Positions 1-6,464 of a DNA stretch of 8,156 bases are shown piece by piece. A program made the translations under genes and the position numbers. Position 1 is the first letter of the stretch. Each line of letters starts with the position of its first letter. Source of the DNA: Anditalea sp035461405 (lineage in GTDB: Bacteria; Bacteroidota; Bacteroidia; Cytophagales; Cyclobacteriaceae); NCBI GenBank assembly GCA_035461405.1, contig DATHVH010000458.1, positions 1 to 8,156 on the forward strand. The letters run 5' to 3'. The notes under the pieces are model-generated. The model made no database searches. It worked only from the letters and a program-made list of their open reading frames with translations, and was not told the origin of the DNA.

Positions 1-540
1 CGGATTTTAAAAGCCAAATACCAAAGCCAGTTTCCTGATCTTGTCTGCAGGTCAGGGGATACGCCTACCTGTTCCATATTAGAAGATTTCGAACACATAG
101 ATGAGATAGGCCCAGGCAATTTTGTTTTTTACGACATTACACAGGCTGAGATCGGCAGCTGTAGCAGAAAAGATATTGCAGTTGCCTTGGCTGTACCCAT
201 AGTTGATATCAAACCCGATAGAAACGAAATCCTGGTCCATGGGGGCGGAGTACACCTATCCAAAGATGTATTGATGATAAATGGGCACAAGAACTTTGGG
301 GAAGTGGTATATCTAACCGAAGAAAGCTGGACCATACCTACCGACCTCTCCTATCTTAAGAGTATTTCACAGGAGCATGGCCTTATCCAGGCAACCGATG
401 AACTAATGGCCAAGGCGAAAATAGGAGATATACTTGGCATATTGCCCATCCATAGTTGTATGACTGCTGATTGTATGCGAGCTTATAGAACTATGGGTGG
501 AGAGATGATAGATCATCTGGAGGGGAGTATCAAGTATTGA
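1..540 (+). CDS. D-serine dehydratase-like / D-threonine aldolase family PLP enzyme (C-terminal part, cut by window edge)
   Basis: The frame is open from base 1 to the TGA at 538-540, giving 179 residues of C-terminal sequence; the start and the PLP lysine lie outside the window. Internal codons such as the TTG at 187 are not real starts, because clear family sequence lies upstream of them. Visible family marks are a GDTPTCS segment (about residues 19-25), a PGNFVFYD segment (about 39-46), HGGGVHLSKD (about 79-88), and near the C-terminus PIHSCMTADC, whose His (bases 451-453) and Cys (457-459) match the H-x-C pair that binds zinc in eukaryotic-type D-serine dehydratase. Known members are fold-type III (alanine-racemase-like) cytoplasmic PLP enzymes that deaminate D-serine or cleave D-threonine and related beta-hydroxy amino acids. 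Family membership is firm; the exact substrate cannot be told from this fragment. The gene converges on the efflux operon and shares its terminator. Confidence 0.85.
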   Translation, partial: RILKAKYQSQFPDLVCRSGDTPTCSILEDFEHIDEIGPGNFVFYDITQAEIGSCSRKDIAVALAVPIVDIKPDRNEILVHGGGVHLSKDVLMINGHKNFGEVVYLTEESWTIPTDLSYLKSISQEHGLIQATDELMAKAKIGDILGILPIHSCMTADCMRAYRTMGGEMIDHLEGSIKY

Positions 541-561
541 TGGTATCTGGGATTTAACATT

Positions 562-582
562 AGTTACAAAGGTTTTGTAGCT
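562..582 (+). other. Short perfect-looking hairpin 21 nt after the racemase-fold gene
   Basis: Bases 562-570 pair with 574-582 (AGTTACAAA against TTTGTAGCT) around a GGT loop, making a 9-bp stem with one G-T wobble. It is not followed by a T tract, so it is a poor intrinsic terminator; it could protect the 3' end of the upstream transcript or be chance. The right arm overlaps a TAGCTTTG string at 578-585 that resembles a Bacteroidota -7 box, but no gene lies downstream on this strand. Confidence 0.35.
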
Positions 583-675
583 TTGATATGATAATGGATC
601 TTGTGGTACCTCTATTTGACTCTAAATCCGCTAATCCTGCTATATGATTATAAAAAAACAGAGCCCTGTAAAAAC

Positions 676-703
676 AAAAAGAGGACCTAAGCCCTCTTTT
701 TTT
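676..703. terminator. Bidirectional intrinsic terminator between convergent genes
   Basis: AAAAAGAGG (676-684) is the exact reverse complement of CCTCTTTTT (693-701), and each strand runs into a T-rich tail (TTTTTTTATTATA on plus, a G then TTTTT on minus). In the minus-strand RNA the stem gains two further inner pairs (a G-U and a C-G), leaving a UUAG tetraloop, so it folds better in the direction that ends the sdaAB-tolC-adaptor operon, whose last stop is 27 nt away. It probably also ends the plus-strand racemase-fold gene. Confidence 0.85.
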
Positions 704-730
704 ATTATACCCTAATTAAAACTTTATGAT

Positions 731-2062
731 TTATTTTTTGGCGGTAGCCCTATCTGTATCATTAGTGTTCTCCTGTGTTGAAGTGGTAGATTTGACCAAA
801 TTGCCATCAGACAGTTGTTTGCTGACTACGAAATAAGGCCCACTGATCACCCTTTGGCCTGGTTCGAGCCCTGAAAGTATTTCGATATTGTCGTAATCAG
901 ATATACCAGTAGTGACTTCTACCTTTTTAGCACGGTCTCCGTCCATCACAAATACTAGCTCCTGTAACCTTCCTGAATCATCTCCCTCGCGTACTTCACC
1001 TTCTCTAGTGGTAACCGCCGCTAGAGGTACAGAAAGTACATCAGTCTTTTTATTTGTAATGATCTCTACACTGGCAGTCATACCAGGTCTAAAAGGAAAT
1101 CTGTTTCTTTCAGAAATAAGATCTTGATATGATTCATTTATAATTCTAATCCTTACTTCAAATTCAGTCACCGCATCCTGGCTGGCTTTTTCATTGGCAG
1201 AGTTGGCAATTGAAGTGACCACTCCTCTGAATTTTTTACCGCTTTGGGAGTAGGAATCTACATCTATGATAGTAGTATCGCCCATAGATATTCTGACGAT
1301 ATCATTTTCATTTACATTTACCCTTACTTCCATTCTGGACAGATCTGCTATTCTCAGCATTTCGGTACCTGCCATCTGTTGTGTACCTACTACCCTTTCT
1401 CCTTTTTCTACCAGGAGTTTTGATACTGTACCACTTACCGGAGAATATACGTTTGTTAATCGAAGGTTTTCCGCCGCTTCATCCACTGTGGCTTTGGAAC
1501 TTTTGACTATATATTCTGCAGCTATCACATTTTGTTTAGCGGCCTCCAAATCACTTTGAGCAGAATAGTAATCTGCACTGGCTTGCTCAAAATCCGCATC
1601 TGAAATCACTTTATCTTCGTATAATTTTTTGTTCCTGTTATACTCTAATTCCGCTCTTTTAAACTGTGCCTCTGATCTTTTTAGGTTTGCCTGTGCCTGT
1701 GATACATTTGCCATTACCTGGTTTAAATTAGCTTGACTTCTTCCCAAAGCTGAGATAAGATTGTCAGGTCTGATCTTCACCAAAAGATCATTCATTTGAA
1801 CTGAATCCCCCTCTTTAACATTTAAGGTAATGATTTCTCCAGCAACATCAGGACTGAGCTTTATTTCTATTTCTGGCTGAACTACCCCTGAAGCACTTAC
1901 CTTTTCTATAATCGTATTATTTCCTGCTTCTGCAATCTCTACTTCAGTTTCTTTCTCACCACCGATCCATCCGGCAGCTCTGCCTATAATTATAAACAGG
2001 ATTAAAAATCCGACGACTCCTAAAAGGATATAGATTAACTTATTTGACTTTTTCTTGGCCAT
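731..2062 (-). CDS. MacA/HlyD-type periplasmic adaptor (membrane fusion) protein of an efflux system
   Basis: This 443-residue protein links an inner-membrane transporter to a TolC-type channel across the periplasm. A lysine-rich N-terminus (AKKKSNK) is followed by one hydrophobic anchor at about 8-27 with no lipobox cysteine. The adaptor architecture then follows in order: first lipoyl half-motif (about 66-98, with PDVAGEI and KEGDSVQ), an alpha-helical hairpin rich in Ala, Gln and Glu (about 100-200), second lipoyl half (about 205-225, YSPVSGTVSKL), beta-barrel domain (about 240-335, ending FRPGMTA), and a membrane-proximal domain (about 340-417). The tail from 418 on is Thr/Asn-rich and low in complexity. 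The layout and anchor resemble MacA-type adaptors that serve MacB-like ABC exporters, but RND adaptors share the fold and the partner is not in the window. ATG starts 4 nt after the TolC-family stop, so translation is probably coupled. It is the last gene of the operon. Confidence 0.93.
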   Translation of the reverse strand: MAKKKSNKLIYILLGVVGFLILFIIIGRAAGWIGGEKETEVEIAEAGNNTIIEKVSASGVVQPEIEIKLSPDVAGEIITLNVKEGDSVQMNDLLVKIRPDNLISALGRSQANLNQVMANVSQAQANLKRSEAQFKRAELEYNRNKKLYEDKVISDADFEQASADYYSAQSDLEAAKQNVIAAEYIVKSSKATVDEAAENLRLTNVYSPVSGTVSKLLVEKGERVVGTQQMAGTEMLRIADLSRMEVRVNVNENDIVRISMGDTTIIDVDSYSQSGKKFRGVVTSIANSANEKASQDAVTEFEVRIRIINESYQDLISERNRFPFRPGMTASVEIITNKKTDVLSVPLAAVTTREGEVREGDDSGRLQELVFVMDGDRAKKVEVTTGISDYDNIEILSGLEPGQRVISGPYFVVSKQLSDGNLVKSTTSTQENTNDTDRATAKK

Positions 2063-2066
2063 GATA

Positions 2067-3410
2067 TTATAATGAAATGGGATTACCTAAATAGAAATCA
2101 AGAACTTTTACTCTAAATATATATTCGTATTTGGCATTTAAAAGATCTGCCTGTGCGTTAAAAAGATTGTTTTGTGCCACCTGAAAGTCAACTGCATTCA
2201 CTCCACCTACATTGAACCGTTGCTGGGTCATACGAAATGATTCTTCCAGTGCTTTAACCCTTATGGTAGAGGATCTATATGATTGTCTTGCGGCAGTAGC
2301 ATTAGTAAATGCAGTTTCTATATCCTGAAGCAAGGTATTGGTGACCTCAATCTGTTGAAGTTCGCTCAGCCTTTTTTGCACATTTGCTCTTTGAACACCG
2401 GCAGTATTTCTAAAATTAGAGAATACCGGAATATTTAAATTAAGTGATAATTGCTGAGCGAGGTTGTTCTCTATTTGGGTAAAAAAGGGATCAATTTCAG
2501 GTCTGGGAAAAGAAGGCTGATCTATGTAATTAGAAAATACATTTCCTCCTATACCGAGAGTGGGGTAAAATGCTCCCCGAGCGATGCGCTGACCAATCTC
2601 AGCACTTTTCACATCCAGTGCAGCTGCCCTTATCTGAGGCATGGTCTCTAGTGCCACTGCAAATATATGATCCACGTTTACTTCTTCTATTGCATAATCT
2701 TCCGCTTGGAGATCTGGAAAATCCACATCAAAATCTTCTGAAAAAGGAACTTGGAGTAATTGAGAAAGATTTAATTTTGCTAATCTTAAATTGTTATTCG
2801 CATTTATCAACTCCAATTCACTGGTAGCTTTCTGCGCTTCTAAATCCAATCTATCCCCCAATGGTAGTGAACCAGCCTCTACCAGTTTTGCTGTCCGGTC
2901 AAACTGTTCAGTTGAGGTATTTAATTGGGAAGTGGCTATATTAACTTGTTCTTTAGCAAATACTACGTTCACAAAAAAGTTAATTACAGAAAGCGTGATG
3001 TCATTTCTGGAAGCTTCCACATCCAATCTACCAGCTTCTGACTGGACTTTTGCTTGATTGATAGAGTTGGTGATTTGCCTGCCTGCAAACAATGTCACAT
3101 TGGCATTTGCAAACAAGTTAACTGCTCCTATACGCCTGGTTTCAAAGAGGTTGGTTACCGGGTTGATATTTCGTCCCCATCGCACTTGAGGTGCAACTCC
3201 GAAAGAGAAGCTTGGATACACATTACCCCTTGCTTCCAGGAGCCCCGCTTCGATGTTGAGTAGATTGAGTTCAGTACGCTGCAGATTAATATTATTATCT
3301 AAAGCGATTTCAATACTTTCCTGTAGTGTGAGATTAGAAATGTCATATTCCTGACCAAAACTAAGCTGAGTGAGCGATAAAAATCCTAATAAAAAGTAAA
3401 TTTTCTTCAT
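2067..3410 (-). CDS. TolC-family outer-membrane efflux protein
   Basis: This 447-residue protein would form the trimeric outer-membrane channel that works with the adjacent adaptor. A Sec signal peptide is clear: KK at 2-3, a hydrophobic core, and a likely cleavage after SFG at about 19, leaving a mature protein that starts QEYD. The family's two-fold repeat is visible: LTLQESIEIALDNNINLQ near 27-44 opens the first half, and a second helix-strand-helix unit begins near 225. Long Ala/Gln/Asn/Leu-rich helices dominate, including an LxxAxxNLxLAKLNLSQLL-type segment near 200-217 and a C-terminal FNVGGVNAVDFQVAQNNLFNA segment that is typical of the family. Length fits TolC-like proteins of Bacteroidota. 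The ATG is 1 nt past the sdaAB stop (TAA-A-ATG), so it depends on that gene for translation. The exported substrate cannot be predicted. Confidence 0.94.
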   Translation of the reverse strand: MKKIYFLLGFLSLTQLSFGQEYDISNLTLQESIEIALDNNINLQRTELNLLNIEAGLLEARGNVYPSFSFGVAPQVRWGRNINPVTNLFETRRIGAVNLFANANVTLFAGRQITNSINQAKVQSEAGRLDVEASRNDITLSVINFFVNVVFAKEQVNIATSQLNTSTEQFDRTAKLVEAGSLPLGDRLDLEAQKATSELELINANNNLRLAKLNLSQLLQVPFSEDFDVDFPDLQAEDYAIEEVNVDHIFAVALETMPQIRAAALDVKSAEIGQRIARGAFYPTLGIGGNVFSNYIDQPSFPRPEIDPFFTQIENNLAQQLSLNLNIPVFSNFRNTAGVQRANVQKRLSELQQIEVTNTLLQDIETAFTNATAARQSYRSSTIRVKALEESFRMTQQRFNVGGVNAVDFQVAQNNLFNAQADLLNAKYEYIFRVKVLDFYLGNPISL

Positions 3411-3411
3411 T

Positions 3412-4089
3412 TTATAAATCTATATCCGGTATGTAAATCAATTCTGATATCCAAGGTAGGCTTTTTAAATATTCTATTGTAATGGGCTGCAGTCCCGAGT
3501 CCATTTCTATTACATGACATGCTTTATCATTTTTCCCTTTTCGTGATACAGACATGGTAGCAATGTTTGTTCTTTCCTGTGCTATCACACTGGCTATAAA
3601 GGCTATGGCTCCTGATGTGTCATCCGCCTTAATGATAAGTGTATGTGCCTGTGCGGAGAAATCAGCATTAAATCCATCTATGGTCGAGATATTGATCAAA
3701 CCGCCTCCTAAACTTTCTCCAAGTACCTCTACTTTCCTATCTCCTTTTATAAGGTTTAGTTTTACAGTATTGGGATGGTATACAGATGCATTGCCAATAG
3801 ATTTGAAAGAATATTTTAATCCTTTTTCTTTGGCAACTTCAAAAGCCTGCTTGATATTGGCATCATCGGTCTTCATATCCATCAGGCCTCCGAGTATCGC
3901 CCGGTCACTGCCATGGCCTTCATAAGTACGGGCAAATGAATTGTAGAAAGTAATCAAGGCTTCGTCAGGCATACCGCCCAAAACCCTAATGGCAGCCCTG
4001 CCGATCCTCACTACCCCTGCAGTATGGGAGGAGGATGGGCCTATCATCACTGGTCCAATCATATCAAATACACTGCTCTTGTTTGCCAT
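3412..4089 (-). CDS. sdaAB: L-serine dehydratase (iron-sulfur type), beta subunit
   Basis: This 225-residue protein is the beta (regulatory/structural) subunit of the two-subunit [4Fe-4S] L-serine ammonia-lyase, which converts L-serine to pyruvate and ammonia in the cytoplasm. The N-terminal domain carries the hallmark GPSSSHTAG (17-25), then YEGHGSDRAILGG (56-68), HPNTV (105-109) and ESLGGG (125-130). A C-terminal ACT domain (about 148-223, beginning HTLIIKADDTSGAIAFI) is the kind that binds amino acids in type 2 serine dehydratases. The alpha subunit, which holds the cluster-binding cysteines, is not in the window and cannot lie directly upstream, because the upstream neighbour is divergent. 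It leads an operon with the TolC-family and adaptor genes. The start is the first in-frame ATG, matching the family's usual N-terminus a few residues before FDMIGPVMIGPS. Confidence 0.95.
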   Translation of the reverse strand: MANKSSVFDMIGPVMIGPSSSHTAGVVRIGRAAIRVLGGMPDEALITFYNSFARTYEGHGSDRAILGGLMDMKTDDANIKQAFEVAKEKGLKYSFKSIGNASVYHPNTVKLNLIKGDRKVEVLGESLGGGLINISTIDGFNADFSAQAHTLIIKADDTSGAIAFIASVIAQERTNIATMSVSRKGKNDKACHVIEMDSGLQPITIEYLKSLPWISELIYIPDIDL

Positions 4090-4207
4090 AATTTTATGTC
4101 CTTGGACTAATATGATGCTAATCTACAAACTAAAAACTAATTATGTAATAAAAATTAAGTAATAGGCAATGATCGCATATAATAAGATGAAATTTATTTA
4201 TTTTTAA

Positions 4208-4215
4208 CAAATATA
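4208..4215 (-). promoter_or_regulatory. Possible -7 box for the sdaAB operon
   Basis: Read on the minus strand this is TATATTTG, an exact match to the Bacteroidota -7 consensus TAnnTTTG. It lies about 120 nt upstream of the sdaAB ATG in the 157-nt region between divergent genes (4090-4246). No TTG is seen at the expected -33 spacing, and the region is so AT-rich that a chance match is quite possible. The plus-strand promoter of the PabC-like gene must also lie here, but I cannot point to it. Confidence 0.3.
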
Positions 4216-4246
4216 TAAACTTAATAAATCCATCTACTGCCCGATT

Positions 4247-5080
4247 ATGGACGTAAAATTGAACGGTAATGAGACACTATTGCTCGAAATGTCAGAAAGC
4301 GGACAATTGCATGTCGCCTCCACTTTACACTACAACCGAGCAACCCTATTTGGTGATGGGCTTTTCGAAACCATGATTTTTTCAAAAGGCAAAATCCGGT
4401 ACAAAAAATCGCATTTGTCCAGAATAGCAAAAGGATGCAAATCTTTACAATTAAAGTTAGACAATTTTCTGATTTTAGACCAATGTGAAACTTTTATAAA
4501 TACGTCATTTCCGCACCTAAAAGAAATTAGAATTAGATGGAATATATATCGGGATGGACTTGGTAAGTATACACCCGAAACAAATAAAGTATGTCATCAA
4601 TTTATATTACAAATCTACCACTATACACCTCCAATATTAAAACAAGCCTACATAAACCAAAGTTTAAATGTACCGTCATTACCCTGGAGTAATTGTAAAA
4701 CATTAAATGCCCTCGTGTATGTAATGGCTAATCTGGATAGGCAAAAAAAGAAATTTGATGAAGTAATTCTACTGAATAATGAGGGAAATATTTGTGAAGC
4801 CGGTGCCGCCAATCTTTTCTGGATTAAGGATAGTGTATATTATACCCCCTCTTTGAGATCTAATTGTATTGCAGGAATAGGTCGAAAAGCTATTATTAAA
4901 GAACTTAAATCCCGCAATATAGAACTGGTTAAAGGGGAGTTTAAACCAAAAGAGTTTCTGGCAGCAGATCAGGTTTTCACATCCAATGTTACTGGCCTCC
5001 ATTATATCTCACAAATAGATATGCGTGAATTTGACACCACCCCGATCCCATTCCTCGAACAACTATTTTATGATAAATGA
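4247..5080 (+). CDS. Class IV PLP aminotransferase-fold protein, probable 4-amino-4-deoxychorismate lyase (PabC-like)
   Basis: This 277-residue protein is a fold-type IV PLP enzyme. Visible marks are RATLFGDGLFET (31-42), RIRWNIYRDG (95-104), the PLP lysine in CKTLNAL (Lys151), DEVILLNNEGNICEAGAANLF (171-191), with Glu184 in the place that contacts the PLP ring nitrogen, YTPSL (199-203) and CIAGIGRKAI (207-216). The EAGAANLFW and YTP stretch and the KTLN context resemble E. coli PabC, which releases pyruvate from aminodeoxychorismate to give p-aminobenzoate for folate. Branched-chain and D-amino-acid aminotransferases share these motifs, so family membership is firm and the lyase call is moderate. 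The ATG opens about 30 residues before the FGDGLFET motif, slightly longer than PabC. It is divergent from sdaAB and converges on thyA, a folate-using enzyme. Confidence 0.82.
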   Translation: MDVKLNGNETLLLEMSESGQLHVASTLHYNRATLFGDGLFETMIFSKGKIRYKKSHLSRIAKGCKSLQLKLDNFLILDQCETFINTSFPHLKEIRIRWNIYRDGLGKYTPETNKVCHQFILQIYHYTPPILKQAYINQSLNVPSLPWSNCKTLNALVYVMANLDRQKKKFDEVILLNNEGNICEAGAANLFWIKDSVYYTPSLRSNCIAGIGRKAIIKELKSRNIELVKGEFKPKEFLAADQVFTSNVTGLHYISQIDMREFDTTPIPFLEQLFYDK

Positions 5081-5113
5081 TTTCAGAATAATAATTCGGA
5101 TACATTTATATGA

Positions 5114-5218
5114 TTATGGCAATTTTGCCGGTAATTCTAAAGCAGCTTTATTTGATTGCAGATAATCGTCGAGGGTCCACAGTAGATATCCAATAAAAGC
5201 ATAATTCAAGTTTTGATC
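5114..5218 (-). pseudogene. Possible gene remnant: 34-residue coding-like fragment without an ATG
   Basis: Between in-frame stops the minus strand reads 34 codons beginning DQNLNYAFIGYLLWTLDD and ending LELPAKLP before TAA. The only possible start is a TTG at 5209-5207, which would leave 31 residues. The composition, with a hydrophobic aromatic run and then a charged helix-like end, looks more like the C-terminus of a real protein than like translated AT-rich spacer. It lies downstream of thyA on the same strand, where many genomes keep another gene. I do not recognise the family. It may be a relic of a deleted gene, an uncommon small protein or chance. Confidence 0.25.
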
Positions 5219-5301
5219 TTATTTTGTTTTCTTGTGGCACGAAATCGTATATACAAATAAATTATTTCTAACTATTTCTAATTCTACTCTTTGCTACTCC
5301 A

Positions 5302-5356
5302 TTAGATTATTAACGTACTGATACTTAATCCCAACAGTACTAAACTACTAATCTAA
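5302..5356. repeat. Nested imperfect inverted repeat downstream of thyA
   Basis: TTAGATTA (5302-5309) is the exact reverse complement of TAATCTAA (5349-5356), and inside it GTACTG (5315-5320) is the exact reverse complement of CAGTAC (5335-5340) around a 14-nt loop. TTA/TAA (5310-5312/5341-5343) adds three more pairs with small bulges. Together they can fold into one long imperfect hairpin that starts 16 nt beyond the thyA stop. No T tract follows on the minus strand, so its role as a terminator or 3'-end stabiliser is inferred. Confidence 0.5.
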
Positions 5357-5372
5357 CTAATTACTTATTTTC

Positions 5373-6167
5373 TTAAACAGCAACGGGTGCTTTTATATGC
5401 GGATGAGGATCATAATTAAGCAATTCAAAATCTTCAAACTTGAACTCAAAAATATCCTTTACCCCAGGGTTGATTTTCATCATGGGCAATGGCCTACATT
5501 CTCTGCTTAGCTGCAAATTAGCCTGCTCTATATGATTACTATATAAATGTGCGTCTCCAAAAGTATGGATAAACTCTCCTGCTTCCAATCCACAAACTTG
5601 AGCCATCATCATAGTGAATAAGGCATAACTGGCAATATTAAATGGAACACCTAAGAACACATCTGCACTTCTCTGGTATAGCTGACATGAAAGTTTACCA
5701 TCAGCTACATAAAACTGAAATAGACAATGACATGGAGGTAAAGCCATTTGATCCACATCTGCTACATTCCATGCACTTACCATCAGTCGACGGGAATCTG
5801 GTTTTGTTTTGATCTGGTGAACTAACTCTTTGATTTGATCTATTTCTCCTCCTTTTCCGTCAGGCCAGTGTCTCCACTGATAACCATAGACTGGTCCTAA
5901 ATCTCCCTCTTCATTAGCCCATTCATCCCATATTGATACTTTGTTTTCTTTTAAGTAAGCTATATTAGTATCCCCCTTCAAGAACCACAATAATTCATGT
6001 ATAATAGACCTTAAATGACACTTTTTAGTGGTTACTAAAGGAAATCCTTCCTGAAGATCAAATCTCATCTGATATCCAAATACACTGGTAGTCCCCGTAC
6101 CAGTACGGTCTCCTTTTTGGGTGCCCTTATCAATTATATGTTGCAGAAGTTCGTGATATTGTTTCAT
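5373..6167 (-). CDS. thyA: Thymidylate synthase
   Basis: ThyA makes dTMP from dUMP using 5,10-methylenetetrahydrofolate as carbon donor and reductant, in the cytoplasm. The ATG at 6167-6165 gives 264 residues, the same length as E. coli ThyA and beginning with the same MKQY. An upstream in-frame ATG at 6236 would add 23 residues with no family resemblance, so it was rejected. Key positions line up with E. coli numbering: Arg21 in GDRTGTGT, RSIIHELLWFLKGDTNI (53-69), paired Arg126-Arg127 in DSRR, catalytic Cys146 in LPPCH, QRSADVFLGVPFNIASYAL (165-183) with Arg166, Asp169 and Asn177, HLYSNH (207-212), and the C-terminal IKAPVAV with the closing Val. Residue 168 is Ala where E. coli has Cys, which is outside the catalytic set. 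The gene is divergent from the EEP-family gene. No dihydrofolate reductase gene follows it here. Confidence 0.98.
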   Translation of the reverse strand: MKQYHELLQHIIDKGTQKGDRTGTGTTSVFGYQMRFDLQEGFPLVTTKKCHLRSIIHELLWFLKGDTNIAYLKENKVSIWDEWANEEGDLGPVYGYQWRHWPDGKGGEIDQIKELVHQIKTKPDSRRLMVSAWNVADVDQMALPPCHCLFQFYVADGKLSCQLYQRSADVFLGVPFNIASYALFTMMMAQVCGLEAGEFIHTFGDAHLYSNHIEQANLQLSRECRPLPMMKINPGVKDIFEFKFEDFELLNYDPHPHIKAPVAV

Positions 6168-6464
6168 TTTATTAAGGTGGGTTCTTAGTACCGCTAATAT
6201 AGGTATTCCAACCTTTAAGGAAAATCCGATCAGCAAAATTTTACTTCTGGATATTATAGTAGGTACAGTACGACGTTTATTTTAATCATTAATTTTACAC
6301 TTATTTTTTCTCTTAATCAAAGATTATCATTTACCTTTGGACGCTTAGATTACCTAAATATGAAATGAATAGGTAGTACAACCTGTTAATGCCCAATTTA
6401 AAATCTATTTGGAGGTATACACCACTAAACAAATTAACGTTATTCTAGATATCAATCATCACCT
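6168..6464. other. 297-nt divergent promoter region between thyA and the EEP-family gene
   Basis: This AT-rich region must hold promoters for both flanking genes. A TACCTTTG box at 6332-6339 is the best candidate for the plus strand. No TAnnTTTG match was found for thyA on the minus strand. A 6-bp inverted repeat, TACCTA (6351-6356) and TAGGTA (6370-6375) with a 13-nt spacer, lies just after the candidate plus-strand box; its arms are short enough to be chance. No coding sequence is evident. Confidence 0.5.
6332..6339 (+). promoter_or_regulatory. Candidate -7 box for the EEP-family gene
   Basis: TACCTTTG matches the Bacteroidota -7 consensus TAnnTTTG exactly and is followed by another G. It would put the transcript start near 6345, leaving a leader of about 120 nt before the ATG at 6465. 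No TTG is seen about 20 nt upstream, where a -33 element would be expected, so support rests on one box. Confidence 0.4.

Larger units (their letters stand above)
5081..5372. other. 292-nt gap between convergent PabC-like gene and thyA
   Basis: No standard gene is found. An imperfect hairpin sits at 5112-5136 (core GGCA 5118-5121 against TGCC 5126-5129, flanked by ATTA/TAAT) without a T tract. A short coding-like stretch reads on the minus strand (5114-5218). Two direct copies of TATTTCTAA plus one base stand in tandem at 5263-5282. A nested inverted repeat occupies 5302-5356, close to the thyA stop. No strong U-tailed terminator was found, which is unusual for a convergent gene pair. Confidence 0.6.

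Noticed and set aside
187..540. A 117-residue protein starting at TTG 187
   Set aside because: Family sequence (the GDTPTCS and PGNFVFYD segments) continues upstream in the same frame to base 1, so this is an internal codon of a longer gene.
2081..2093. The 13-mer GATTACCTAAATA, found here inside the TolC-family gene and again at 6348-6360
   Set aside because: One copy is coding, and a single 13-nt match in 8 kb of AT-rich sequence is close to what chance gives.
2791..3263. Plus-strand ORFs opposite the TolC-family gene
   Set aside because: They are antisense shadows of a well-supported gene with full signal peptide and family repeats, and have no motifs of their own.
5116..5196. A 26-residue plus-strand ORF from ATG 5116
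   Set aside because: It overlaps a more protein-like minus-strand reading, contains the hairpin at 5112-5136, and has no recognisable motif.
6168..6236. A 23-residue N-terminal extension of ThyA from an upstream in-frame ATG
   Set aside because: The extension has no resemblance to thymidylate synthase, while starting at 6167 gives exactly the 264-residue E. coli length and the same first residues.
6253..6258. A TATAAT-like -10 box upstream of thyA on the minus strand
   Set aside because: Bacteroidota primary sigma factors recognise TAnnTTTG rather than TATAAT, and no -35 element is present at the proper spacing.
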